A stretch of 43,378 bases of DNA from positions 490,119 to 533,496 of the forward strand of contig BFEA01000380.1 of the NCBI GenBank assembly GCA_003427395.1, given 5' to 3'. The DNA is from Chara braunii (Eukaryota; Streptophyta; Charophyceae; Charales; Characeae). The notes under the pieces are model-generated. The model saw only the letters and a list, made by a program, of their open reading frames with translations. It was not told the origin of the DNA and made no database searches. This document shows, one piece after another, positions 1 through 9,484 of the stretch (its first letter is position 1; every line of letters starts with the position of its first letter). The position numbers and the translations under genes are program-made.

Positions 1-434
1 CGCCGCGGACGCGGCGGGCATCCGCTTGTTTTCTTTTAAAGGCTCAGACACTGCGCTCCGACATCATGGTCAGCACTGGTGAGGGACGGCATCCCCCCTA
101 TGCAATATCATCATGGCCAAAACTTTGGACCGTTTCTCCATTTATGTGCGTTGTCATCCTCGCACAGGGGACATGCTTATCTTCTCTGTAATATCTGTAT
201 CGTTCCAGTTTTAACAGATGTGCCTCGATTTAATAAACTCCGTTCAGATCAGCAGGGACGCGGGCAAGGGTCGTCACTTTTTTTTTAGTCAAGGGCCAGA
301 AACAGGGGTCAAAACTTCAAAAGTCACATCCCAAGTCTGAGACATGTCTGAGAAAGTTTGCCTAGGGCCAAGGGGTACCAGCCTACCAGGGTCTGAGTCA
401 AAAGCTGTGCCTACTAGTACCCCAACGTGAGAGA

Positions 435-462
435 GTTGACTCTTGGAAAATCAAGAGTCAAC
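435..462. repeat. Perfect 11-bp hairpin with TTGAC arms
   Basis: The arms GTTGACTCTTG (435-445) and CAAGAGTCAAC (452-462) are exact reverse complements with a 6-nt spacer. The arms carry the TTGAC core, which recurs about eight times on either strand between 397 and 699. In plants TTGAC is the core of the W-box bound by WRKY factors; a regulatory role here is only inference. Confidence 0.7.
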
Positions 463-686
463 CCCAGCACGGCATCCCAGGCCCGAAGTCAAAGTCAACC
501 CGCTGGTCAGCCACAACCGTCGATCAGATGCGCATCGTTGGTTGTCTGTAGGTATCCAGAAGATTCCAGTCCAAATGGGACACAAGGGAAATTGGGAACT
601 GCGATGCATCTGGACGGCCATTGGCTTTCTATTCATCTGGGCCGTCAACCCAAGGAGACTGGAGGCTGGTCAATGCGAGTCAACCC

Positions 687-693
687 TATAAAG
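687..693 (+). promoter_or_regulatory. TATA-box-like site in TTGAC-rich block
   Basis: TATAAAG sits between two TTGAC/GTCAA motifs at the downstream end of the block. It would suit a promoter, perhaps of a decayed LTR, but no transcript unit can be seen downstream. Weak call. Confidence 0.25.
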
Positions 694-2966
694 AGTTGAC
701 CAGACCCCGTGGAGCTGTATGCTGGCGCCAGATGCTGCGAGGGGGTTCCAGCCTTGAGGGAGATGATGTTGGCGCGGCCATAGCCGCGTAGATGTAGATG
801 TAGTAGAGATTATTGACGAGGAGGAGGAGGATCAGGGCTGTGAGACTCACGAGGGATGGAGGAAGCTTACCTGGACTTACCTGGTGATGACATGTGTAAT
901 GTGCTGCTTTCTCCACGAAGGTGAGGAAGTGCTGTGCCATCCTCCATATTGATTGCTGACGTGGATGGAGGATAAACACCCAGTTCTGATATGCACGGCA
1001 GTTACGTCAGAAGACGTCAGAGGGAACATGCAATGCTGAGGTGGCGTCGGGGAAGAAGCCGAAGTAGGAGTGGGAGAGGGGAAGACATCCATGAACTATT
1101 GATGATCACCGAGACTCCCCTCCTCCTCTTCCCTGTCTCATCTCTCCCCTTACTCTTCTCTTTCACTCTTCTTTGACGGGACAATACTCTTGAAATGTGC
1201 ATTTGATCGAGACTTGGACATGTAATTGATGATTGGAGACTTCATGAGTCACTCTGGGTTCCGATTTCCATTGCATTGCTGATTGGCTTTCCGACGAGCC
1301 TGGGTTCATTACATCTATCTTAACAAAACTTTCAGAACTTGCAACAGATCCAGGGCGCATGGTTGAAGGTGACTGTGAAACTTGTTGAACATTGGAGATT
1401 TCTTCTCTTGTCATTGGTGTGCGTAACGGTGTGTTCTCATTGGTGTATTTGCTCACTCCGTTTTCACGCTCGTGCAGTCTTTTTGCCGGACTTTTTTCTT
1501 TTCCTTTTCCTCAGGGAATTCTTATTTTCTTATTTTGTGGTTAAACAGGACTCTTTTCTTTGTCAAGTCAATGCTGTTGTAATGACCCACCATAACACAG
1601 ACCGAGAACACTGCTGATTTCTGAAGTTCTGCGGATGGAATGGATGCCTTGCTGAGATTCCCGCATTCTGCTGAGTTTGTAAGTCTGTATGTGTGCGTGC
1701 TTGTTGACCTGCGTGCCGGGGTGGCATGAGTGTGTGTGTGTGACCCGCAAGGGTACTTGCTTGTTTGGGAGGCCCTTAGGGCCGGTACTTACCTGTGGCC
1801 GTGATATTGAGGGTTGCAGCAGGGAAACGCTCAAGTAGCGGAGCCAGAGGCCCGTGGCACTTAGAGCTGCGGAAAAACACTCAAGTAGCAGGTAGGCCAG
1901 TACCACACCCAGTAGAAGTAGATGTGCCGGGTACTCGAGGCCGAGCAGAAGAAGACAAAGATGGCATTTTTAGAGGCCCAGTAGTGCTAGGCTAGGTCTA
2001 GGCTGGTACCAGTTCATCCAGTCTGAGTCTAAGGCCTGTACGGGCAATATCAGAGTCTGCAATGATGTTGCCCTCCGAAAAGGAGGAGGTACCGGTTGCT
2101 TGGGAGGCCGAGCAGCCTGGAATTCACCGCCCAGGAGGCAAGTAGGCCACTATATCAGGAGGCCGAGGGAAGAGACCGGCCTCATTCTTCAGTGTGCAAG
2201 TTTGGCGACAAGCTGCTGGAGCGCTGGCTACTACAGCGCTGATGGGAGGAAGAAGCCCGGGAGCTTCCACCTTGGCTATAGTGGAGCTCGACCGGTAGGA
2301 GGAGGAGGGAGAAGACGACCAAGGAGGAGGAGGGAGAGGAGGACCAAGGAGGAGAGTGGCGAGGTACCTACCTGGCTATGGTGGACACCATCTTCATCAC
2401 CTTGTTAGGCGCTGCATCTGGAAGGCCCCAGTTGGGGTAGTGCCGCATCAAGGAAACTAGGGATAGAGTCAGGCATGGCAGCTGAATGGACAGCGGCATA
2501 GCTGCCTTATGTTGATCTTGGGACAGGGAGCAGCGACATAGCTGCTTTGGGTAGTCCTTTGGACAGGAGGGTAGAGCCCTCAGTACTCCGCCATAGCCTA
2601 GGCCTACATGAAGAGGAAGAGGAAGGGTGACCATGGCTGTGGTGGACCTCATGTTGTGCCTGCAGTAGAAGAGGGATTCGGACATTGATTCTGGTTCAGC
2701 CATTCAACATTATTATTGTTATATTATTGTTATTTCTTGTTTGAATAAGAGTGGAGGAGATAAGGAGGAAGAGATTGGCTGGCGAAGAAGAAGAGCATTA
2801 TCTTTGGTCTATGCTGGAGTACATCATCTTCTTCTTCTTTCTTTCTTCTTCTGTTTCTTTCCCTCTTCATTCATTTCTTTTTGCAATTGGACGGCATTGT
2901 ACTTTCTGACGAATGTAAACTTCGAAATTGGCCAGGATCATAACACTGTTCTTTTTTTTTTCTATC

Positions 2967-3183
2967 TTTTTTTTTTTTTTTTTTGAAAACTCCGGCTCAC
3001 GGTACTAGACAGGGTGATAAGAGCATCCCCCCCCTCGTACCTGTCCGCCAGGCGCTCCAGTCTATTGGTGGGGAGCTTCACCGGGTCCAGCGCCCCATCA
3101 TACGTCAAGTATTCACTGTTCAGTGTCCAGTGACGACCTGCCAGCATTGATTATCCTGATCCTCAGGGGATTAACTGAGCAGG
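2967..3183 (-). mobile_element. Retroposon 3' tail, copy R1
   Basis: Read on the minus strand this ends in a poly(A) tract (T run 2967-2984 on plus). Upstream lie a partly deleted copy of the motif shared by the other tails (3053-3097, ATCTATTGG-like then GGTCCAGCG) and a second hairpin (3137-3183) with outer arms CCTGC/GCAGG and inner arms CCTGA/TCAGG. The same order of parts recurs in R2 and R4. It is a LINE-type or SINE-type 3' end. Confidence 0.7.
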
Positions 3184-3248
3184 AGATTATGAGGGAGGCA
3201 TGCAGGGGGTTTGGGAACAGGGAGGTCACATCAGCCCCACTGCAATTC

Positions 3249-3525
3249 TTTTTTTTTTTTTTTTTTTTCCGTTTTTTTTTTTTTTGTTTTAACGAAGGCC
3301 CTTGTGCAAGGCCTCTATCCCAGTGGTGGTAAGAGAACCACCGAAATTGAGGCTTTGCCTGGTGGGCCGCTCCATCTATTGGTGGGGAGCATCACCTGCT
3401 GGAAACCGGGTCCAGCATCCCTTGAATACATCAATTCTTGTATATCATCATTTTTTGGAACTCTTGCGGCCCTGCCGGCATTGATTGCCCTGGGTCTCAG
3501 GGCATTGACTATACAGGGCTTATTT
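3249..3525 (-). mobile_element. Retroposon 3' tail, copy R2
   Basis: Minus-strand tail with a split poly(A) (T runs 3249-3290). From the poly(A) inward it has a small hairpin GGTGGT/ACCACC (about 3325-3345), the shared motif with CTGGA-CCCGGTT-TCCAG on minus (3369-3420), and a second hairpin (3473-3522) whose inner arms are GCCCTG/CAGGGC. R1 lies directly beside it. It may belong to the minus-strand LINE at 4606-5462, but plus-strand LINE pieces lie between them. Confidence 0.75.
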
Positions 3526-3790
3526 CTTTAAGTGAAACTCTGTCGTCGGTAGCCTGGAAGGAAAAAAAACAGATTGCCACCTTGGGCCCGGGGGGGCACC
3601 GGGACTCATGGCTACCTCCCCGCTTTCCGATCATCAACAATTGACTGTGGCCGATTTTCAACAATTGACTGTGATTGTAAAGACAGTGCTAGGAAGATGC
3701 TCAGAAGCAGATAAGCAGATGAATCAGGTAGTACTTAGGTGATCAGATACCGTTTAAGGCGGACATCACCTGCCACCTAACGAGTTCTGC
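3526..3790. other. No gene recognised
   Basis: Spacer between tail R2 and the plus-strand LINE fragments. It has short A and G runs and a short direct repeat, CAACAATTGACTGTG, at about 3636 and 3659. Nothing else is seen. Confidence 0.5.
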
Positions 3791-4015
3791 ATGGATTGGC
3801 TAGGAGGGGAACGAGGGGGAAGGATAGCAAGGGTCCAATGGGATGACTGGCACCTGGAGGACAACCACCGCTTGGAAGCCAGGCAGAAGAATTATCGGCT
3901 CTGTTGTAATGATTGGACCATGGCCCCTGATGATACCCCCCTCTTCCCTCCCACAGACTTCCCAGATACCTTTCCCCTCCCTGGCCATACACTGATGGAA
4001 CTAAGCTGGTACAGT
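3791..4015 (+). pseudogene. LINE ORF2 C-terminal fragment
   Basis: The translation opens with a WLGGERGGR block. It continues to a NYRL....DWT block and then a proline-rich PPTDFPD segment. The same order (W-GG-K/ERGG, D/NYxLxxxE/DW, then P-P-x-x-FPD) appears in the fragments at 4267-4623 and, on the minus strand, 8740-9020, so this is one conserved C-terminal region of a LINE-encoded protein. The region lies after the zinc knuckle, because part of it aligns with the end of the minus LINE at 4606-5462. It is only a fragment, with no RT or endonuclease attached. The frame stays open to 4183, but similarity ends near 4015. Confidence 0.5.
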
Positions 4016-4266
4016 AGGGAGCAGGGAGTAGGCAGTGAGAAGGGAGTGAAGGGGATCCTATTTCCGGCCGCCCCCTTGAGCAAGGATCCCTTTGCCAGGC
4101 TTGCCTCACCACTCCCACTGCCTTTCGCCGTCCTTTTGATTTCACCTGATATCACTTTCATATCTGAAAAACTTCATCATTAGTTGAACATGTATTGCCT
4201 TGGTAGGCGCTCCATCCTGTGGGTAATATGGTGAGAAGATAAATTCTGGAACTGGAGGGGGCCAGG

Positions 4267-4623
4267 GTGGAAGATGGGGAAGTCACAGAGCAACTATGGC
4301 TACTAATACAGCACGAGATCACGGCCCAATGGCAGGCTGCTAAGGAAAAACTGAACCTGGCACACACCAGGGTGGACATCGATAGAACCATCTCCCGGTT
4401 TTGCGAGGAATGGCTGGGAGGGAAACGGGGGGGCTGGGTGGCAAAAGTGAGTTGGACAGGAGACAAACAGGCCCTGCGACAGGAACATCAAGCGGAAAAT
4501 CAACGGGAAGAGGGGGCGGGGCCACAAGGGGGGCAAAGGGTAGAGTTGGAAAGGGATTATTCGCTGCATTTTCATGAATGGACAAGGGTGGACCCTAGGG
4601 AACCGTCACGACCAGCCAAATAA
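4267..4623 (+). pseudogene. Second LINE ORF2 C-terminal fragment
   Basis: This is an open 118-codon frame ending at a TAA near 4623. It has an EITAQWQAAKEKL block, then EEWLGGKRGG, then a Gln/Glu-rich stretch, then ERDYSLHFHEW. It is a diverged copy of the fragment at 3791 and of the C-terminus of the adjacent minus-strand LINE (RAQWTKTVQ...WMGGKK). The two plus-strand pieces sit in tandem, so either a local duplication or two insertions occurred. The end of this frame meets the end of the minus-strand LINE almost base to base. No function is expected. Confidence 0.5.
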
Positions 4624-5462
4624 TTCACTGATCTTTTTCCCCCCCATCCACTGTCCCTGGAGGAACTTCATTGTCTGTACTGTTTTTGTCCATTGAGCCC
4701 TGATTGCTGTTTCAATTATATCTTTGACTATCTTTCCCATTTCACCCCTTCCCATGTGTGTACCCTCAATGGTCAATGTGCAGCGGCGGCACCAGATAGC
4801 CCATGGCACCGCTTTCCTTCCAATCGAGAAGAGGTTGGAGGTGAAGACTGACGCTTGGGTCGTCCAGTGTCCACAGAGCAGGGCTCTCCATTCCCACGGC
4901 CACTCCGCATCAGTTTCTAAGGCCACCCAGATTCGTGCCCACAATTGCCAGGTAAGAATTGATGATGGACATTGCAAGAATAGGTGTTCAATTGAAATCC
5001 TTCCATGCAGGCTGTGCACAAAGGCAGGGCCACGCCTTTCTGTTCTAGGTTAGTGGTCAATGAGCCATGCATTCGTGGGGCGGCAACGGTGAAAGATTTG
5101 CCATTGCAGCGAAGCCAATTTGGCGGGCTTACACTTGACCTCCTTGAACCATTTAATTGGTCTGAGTGCCTCTAGTGGTATGTTCAGATGCCTTGCCCAC
5201 CAATCCGCTATCCGGTCCCTTATATTGATCCTGGACCTTAGAAGTCTGTAGGTGGCCTTAACCCCGAGATTGTGTAGGTATCTGTACCTAGGTTGTGAAT
5301 CTCGTGAGGGGATCCGCCACCTCCACTCCCCCGGGTCAATGCGAAGTTTCTGAATGGACAGCTCGGGTCTGAAGACTACCCAGGAGTCCCCCTCCTTCAG
5401 CACCCTCACCCTGTAGATTGCTGTCTTAGGGAGCCAAAAGACCTCATCCGGTGCGATCCACT
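4606..5462 (-). pseudogene. LINE 3' coding remnant with zinc knuckle
   Basis: Minus-strand remains of a LINE ORF2 after the reverse transcriptase. The upstream part (5409-5050) carries a DPGEWRWRI block and then KPAKLASLQWQ...NAWLID, typical of the zf-RVT region. A stop at about 5050 and two frame changes break it. The zinc knuckle is still visible across the frames: LCTAC followed by EHLFLQC, a C-x2-C...H-x4-C pattern. After it come an AIWCRRCTLTIEG block and the C-terminus ending near 4606. The same blocks occur in the longer LINE at 20721-24447 (LASLQWQLEHRC, CKLC...EHIFLQC), which supports the assignment. Endonuclease and RT are absent, so this is a 5'-truncated dead copy. Confidence 0.8.
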
Positions 5463-5559
5463 GAATTGTATTTCCTGAAGCTTCTGATGTCTTTTTTGCA
5501 CGTCAGGCTCTGCACATTACTGAACTTCTGCCACCTGTTTCTGCAATGTAATTTCTTAA

Positions 5560-5625
5560 GGGAGGCTGGGCCTGGTTCCCAGCACGTGCTGGTCCCCACA
5601 AATAGATGAAAAAAAAAAAAAAAAA
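5560..5625 (+). mobile_element. Retroposon 3' tail, copy R3 (plus strand)
   Basis: This is the only copy of the tail motif read on the plus strand. It contains CTGGG-CCTGGTT-CCCAG, then the palindrome CAGCACGTGCTG, then CCCCACAAATAGATG, and ends directly in a 17-A tract (5609-5625). It could be the tail of the plus-strand LINE pieces at 3791-4623, now separated by the minus-strand LINE; that is inference. Confidence 0.7.
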
Positions 5626-5650
5626 GTTTTCTGCACTTCTGCTGCAAACG

Positions 5651-5785
5651 GTTGTTCTTTTACATTTTTTTGCAAATTTCAAATTTGGCCTTACTTTGGA
5701 AAGGGATACTTCTGCTAATGGATGTTCTTTTACACTTTTGCAAATTTCAAATTTGCCCTTACTTCATTCGGAAAGGGACACGAAA
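5651..5785. repeat. 70-bp tandem duplication, AT-rich
   Basis: The block starting TTGTTCTTTTACA at 5651 recurs at 5721 (ATGTTCTTTTACA). Both run on through TGCAAATTTCAAATTTG and a GGAAAGGGA block. Two diverged units are seen. Confidence 0.75.
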
Positions 5786-6024
5786 ATGAATGAGCCAAAC
5801 TTTTCGAGATTAATTAGTAAACAAGTCAAAGCTCTGGGGACCTATCGGCTATTGGTGGACAACCTATGGCTTACTAATCTACAGTCGCTTGATACGCTCT
5901 GCCATGGGGCTAGTGGAAGTTCTTACCGTGGGTAATGAACCAATTTAACCTCTCTCAACTTCTTTGTCATACCGGGGGGCAAACTCCTTGTCGCAGAAGG
6001 CTACGCGGGCTACCCTCACAAGAT
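5786..6024. other. No gene recognised
   Basis: Short spacer before the first Harbinger-like MITE. No coding or RNA feature is seen. Confidence 0.5.
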
Positions 6025-6235
6025 GGGCCTCGCTACACTACTCTCCATATGCACAAAGGACAAAAAATACAGCTGCGGTGTATCTTTCCATGTTCTAGTG
6101 GAAGATTCAATCTCACTACTCTCCATATGCACAAAGGACAAAAAATACAGCTGCGGTGTATCTTTCCATGTTCTAGTGGAAGATTCAATCTCATTTTGCA
6201 CATTCGGATAGCAGTGGAGCGAGTCTCAGACCCCC
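6025..6235. mobile_element. Harbinger-like MITE with internal duplication
   Basis: The left end GGGCCTCGCTACACTACTC matches the inverted right end, which carries CTCGCTCCACTGCT with a small insertion before the final CCCCC. The flanking triplet GAT occurs on both sides (6022-6024 and 6236-6238) and could be a 3-bp target duplication. The interior is a perfect 78-bp tandem repeat. The shorter relative at 6453-6574 has cleaner ends. Confidence 0.55.
6036..6193. repeat. Perfect 78-bp tandem repeat (2 units)
   Basis: The unit beginning CACTACTCTCCATATGCAC at 6036 repeats exactly from 6114. The period is a multiple of three, so frames pass through it, but nothing suggests it is coding. A diverged third copy lies inside the MITE at 6453. 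Identity this high means the duplication is recent or is an assembly artefact. Confidence 0.9.
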
Positions 6236-6452
6236 GATCTCTTGCCTGTGCGTGCCATAAAGCGTTGTATTGGTTTGGGCATCAGACACTGGATCGTCAT
6301 TCGGATAAGAGATGACCACACGTGGTCCGTCACTTTTGAAGATCCACTCAATGACATGGGTGGGTGGGCAAGGTTTTGGATGCCTCTGCATTGCATGCAA
6401 TGTCATGCATGTGCCAGATTTCGAGGCAGAAGGCTCATGTCCTCTGGACTAT

Positions 6453-6574
6453 GGGCCTTGCTCCACTACTCTCGACATGCACAAAAGACAAAGAAAATGC
6501 CTGTGTATCTTCCCATGTTTTAGCGGAAGATCCATTCTCACTTTCCTCATTTGGTGAGTAGTGGAGCGAGACCC
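6453..6574. mobile_element. Harbinger-like MITE, 122 bp, TAT duplication
   Basis: The left end GGGCCTTGCTCCACTACTC pairs with the right end, whose reverse complement is GGGTCTCGCTCCACTACTC: 19 bp with two mismatches. The element is flanked by TAT on both sides (6450-6452 and 6575-6577), a 3-bp target duplication as made by PIF/Harbinger transposases. It has no coding capacity. The terminal GGGC(C/T)T and the TAT duplication match the autonomous-type element at 35233-40818. Confidence 0.8.
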
Positions 6575-7408
6575 TATGATTTGGTCCATTGCCGACTGGT
6601 TTTGGTCGCATGACAGAGCAAATACCTTAAACCGGGAAAATCTAATGTGCATACTCTGAGTCCCCTGCAATCTGGTCTTGATGGTGGGGGCATGTGAGAG
6701 TGAGCTTCTCTTAGATACCCCGACATCCATTCCGACTGTCAATACCGTGATGAAGATGGGGGAGGTGGATCTCCATAAGCAGTTGATGAACTTAACGTCA
6801 GTACAAGCAGTTAACAGGGACCCCAACTTTTCGGCCCCAGGTTAAACGCCTCAGCAAGGAAAACAGTGAAAAGTGCATTTGGCCCACGATTTGTTTTTGT
6901 TTTTTTTTTCGTTTTTTTTTCTTTTGGTGGTGGGGGGGGATCTCCATAAGAAGTAACTGTTGTTATAATGACCCTGAAAAAAACCCTGAAAATTTAGGGG
7001 TCTGTTAACCGCTTCTCATATGTGAATATCTCAGAACCAATTTGAAGAGTTTGAATTGAATAATTACCTGGCTGCCTGACGACCGTAGAATGGCAGGCTT
7101 CTGTTAGTTGAGAAGGCTCAGGACATTAATTTTGGGCTATAGGCATTGTTTTATTTGAGGATGGTTTTTGATTGGAAGCCTTCATTTTTGCCCACCCCCA
7201 AACGGTCACTGAATTGTTTGTAGAAATGAAGGATGTTTTCTTGGGCCTGAAGCCCATATTCCGAGGCCGATGGAGCACTAGAGGAGAGATTAAGAACGGT
7301 AACATACTACTGGCGAGAACAGGGATCTTACCCGGTGGCCATGGCATCCTTGAGAATGGCCAGGCCTTTGAACATGTTGCTGTTCTGTCTCCCTGCGGCT
7401 ACACATTT
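6575..7408. other. No gene recognised
   Basis: Mostly AT-rich sequence with T runs near 6899-6932 followed by a G run near 6940. No protein similarity is recognisable in any frame, and no RNA gene is seen. Confidence 0.55.
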
Positions 7409-7671
7409 CAAAAACACCAGTACTACCGATCCTCTTTTTCCGCGACTCGAGATGCCCTGTGCGCCAAAGAAAAAAAGAACTGGGGCAGGCCTATTTTTGG
7501 CTGGCATTGCCAGCCATTTTGCTCTGTAAGCCAACCCCCGAAAGTTGCGGTGCGCATGCAGCCGCCGTTGAGAAAACTGGTGCACCGCCAACCATTTAGC
7601 TGCGATAGGCCAAGGCGCAATGGTTGTGCCGTGTTGAAGAAAAACGGTTGGGCGAAGTACTGGTGGTTTAA
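7409..7671. mobile_element. TTAA-ended MITE, copy T1
   Basis: The right end GTACTGGTGGTTTAA (7657-7671) is inverted at the left end as CAAAAACACCAGTAC (7409-7423); the inner ten or so bases match and the outermost bases have decayed. The same ends are cleaner in copies at 24448, 25064 and 40934. The interior is GC-rich with mixed-base runs and no coding signal. Confidence 0.6.
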
Positions 7672-8268
7672 GTTTGACCTGACATACACATTCATCAGAT
7701 CTGCCGGAAACCTGCTCCAGCAGAGCATGCTTGTTCTAATGGGCAAGTGTTTGAGCTGCGTATTGGCATGTCTCCTTCAAAAATTTTGTGCTCTTCCAGA
7801 GTCCAGATGCGTTGAGAGCCCAGGACAGGATCAGTAGGAGCTCCTCCAGCTGATGGTTTCTTAAAAAAAAAAAAGGAAAAAAAAGAGCTCAGGACAGGAT
7901 AAGAAGTTAGGTGTTCGATTTCAGGATTGCGGTCCGGATGACGTTCACATCCTGATTGCCATCCATGTCCCTGAAGGGAGGAAAGAGCGAAATGGAATTT
8001 GAATGCTTTCTTTCTACAGCTGTTATGGCTTGGTGCTGAGGCTGCAAAGAACGGATGATGCGTCTCGGCGATGGAGTTGGTGGGTCTATCATTGGAAATG
8101 GCAGGGCTTATGATCAGGCTGCGAACGATCAGAAAAAACTGCCATGTGTATTGCATTTCAGTTGTTTCCAAGATTTTCGTTCCTATTCCGGTAAGAGAAA
8201 GAAGAATGCATCTATCCTTGATTCCTTGGTGCCCTACATCGTGTGCATAAGGTCAACTCCATGGCTTC
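7672..8268. other. No gene recognised
   Basis: Contains an A-rich tract near 7863-7885. I see no gene, no RNA feature and no element ends. Confidence 0.55.
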
Positions 8269-8505
8269 TTTTTTTTTTTTTTTTTTTTTTTTAACACCCC
8301 CCCCCAGTGCTAGTGGTGCTGATAAGAACAGACACCGCTAGCACCAGGAGAGGCTCCATCTATTGGTGGGGAGCATCACCTGCTGAAAAACGGGTCCAGC
8401 GTCCCATTTACAACTGAATTTGGAGGATACCAGGAAAAAAGTCTTGAGATATACCTGCCAGCATTGATTACTCTGGAATTCAGAGGATTGACTGAGCAGG
8501 TTAAA
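8269..8505 (-). mobile_element. Retroposon 3' tail, copy R4
   Basis: Minus-strand tail with poly(A) (T run 8269-8292). All three structural parts are present: a 38-nt hairpin with GTGCTAGTGGTG and CACCGCTAGCAC arms (8307-8344), the shared CCATCTATTGGTGGGGAGC motif with its hairpin (8346-8402), and the far hairpin with inner arms CTCTG/CAGAG (8453-8502). The LINE C-terminal frame at 8740-9020 lies upstream on the same strand, linking the tail to that LINE family. Confidence 0.8.
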
Positions 8506-8739
8506 GGAGAAAGGGAGAGAACCTCTTCGCCCTGTGCCGGTTGCCGGGCATCAGCTACTACAACCTAGTTCCTCCCTCCCTAGACCTTTGCTCATTTCTT
8601 TTTTGCACCTCTTCACCTTTCCTTGTGGTGCCCAATCTTGCCTACCAAAATTAGTGCTGAGCTTCCTGTGTCTTGGACGTGGGTTGGGAGGATGGGTGAG
8701 GGATAGACTCTGTTAGCCTGTGGATAAACCCTAGACCCT

Positions 8740-9020
8740 AGTCCCCTGTCAAAACCCTCTTTTCGCTCTCTTGAGTTCATCCCTCCATTCCGTACCACTG
8801 CATTTCTACTAGACAGTTTGATTGGGGGGGGGGGGGAGAAATCGGGGAATTCATCGGGGGGGTTCAATGGGATAGCCGTATCAATTTTCATCCATTCGTG
8901 GAATATCAGACAGTAGTCCCTTACCATCTCCATTCTCCCTTGGTCCTCCCCTGATTCCTTTCGCTCCCCTTTCCATTCCCTAACCTCCCTCGTTCTGTCC
9001 CCCCAAGCCAGATTGAGCTA
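8740..9020 (-). pseudogene. LINE ORF2 C-terminal fragment upstream of tail R4
   Basis: On the minus strand the frame reads a charged Arg/Glu-rich stretch, then VRDYCLIFHEWMKID and a proline-rich PPDEFPD segment. This matches the order in the plus-strand pieces at 3791 and 4267. The frame runs open to about 8613, but similarity stops near 8740. A 15-G run at 8824-8838 lies inside it and may have shifted the frame. About 230 bp further on the same strand comes the structured tail R4 and poly(A), so this looks like the genuine 3' end of a 5'-truncated LINE. Confidence 0.55.
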
Positions 9021-9290
9021 AATTCCTGAATTTTTTGTTTAATACAGGGCTAGGCCGGCAACCTGCCGGTTGAGCTGGCCCAGTCCGACCGGGGCAGGAC
9101 CGGGCCAGGGGGGGTCAACCGGCAAACCGGATGGCCCAAAAAAAGGCTGCCTTTTTTTTTTTTTTTGCGGGATCCGACTGCACTTGCCAAGATCTGTCAG
9201 ATTCTGCAATAAAACTTTGAATGTTGGAATTTTTTTTTGGGGTGTTTCGAGAGAGGAGGGGGGGGGAATGAAAAAAATAAATAAATTTAA
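9021..9290. other. GC-rich foldback and homopolymer spacer
   Basis: Between about 9068 and 9130 the sequence can fold: CCGGTTGA and CTGGCCC pair with GGGCCAG and TCAACCGG further on. T runs at 9151-9166 and 9231-9238 follow. No gene is seen. Confidence 0.5.
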
Positions 9291-9484
9291 TGGCTATGGC
9301 TAACGGCGGAGGAGGAGAAGAAGAGGAGGAGGGGGAGGAGGGAGAAGAAGAAGAAGATGACGAAGAAGAGGGAGGAGAAGAACAAGAGGAGGAGGAAGAA
9401 GAAAATGGCGAAGAAGAGGGGAGAGAAGAAAAGGAGGAGGAGGGAGAAGAAGAAGAAGAACGCAAGGGAGTTGAAGGCTTTAAG
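9291..9484. repeat. GGA/GAA-rich array, left part
   Basis: One unit of a purine-rich tandem repeat starting GCTATGGCTAACGG and ending GGAGTTGAAGGCTT. In one frame it would encode MANGG followed by poly-Glu, and on the other strand poly-Ser; these are low-complexity translations, not evidence of a gene. Related units continue at 19533-20099, on the far side of the gypsy insertion. Confidence 0.8.

Larger units (their letters stand above)
1..2966. other. No gene recognised
   Basis: I find no recognisable protein, RNA gene or clear transposon end in this stretch. Reading frames are short and look non-coding on both strands. It contains a TTGAC-rich block with a hairpin and a TATA-like site (listed separately), purine-rich GGAGGAG runs around 2290-2360 and pyrimidine runs around 2825-2880. 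The GT run at 1730-1743 is too short to call a microsatellite. Confidence 0.6.

Noticed and set aside
5935-6315. 126-codon frame with repeated THMHKGQK-like units
   Set aside because: It is created by the 78-bp tandem repeat within a MITE.
7172-7837. 221-codon open frame
   Set aside because: It runs across the TTAA element T1 and non-homologous flanks, and has no recognisable domain; probably chance.
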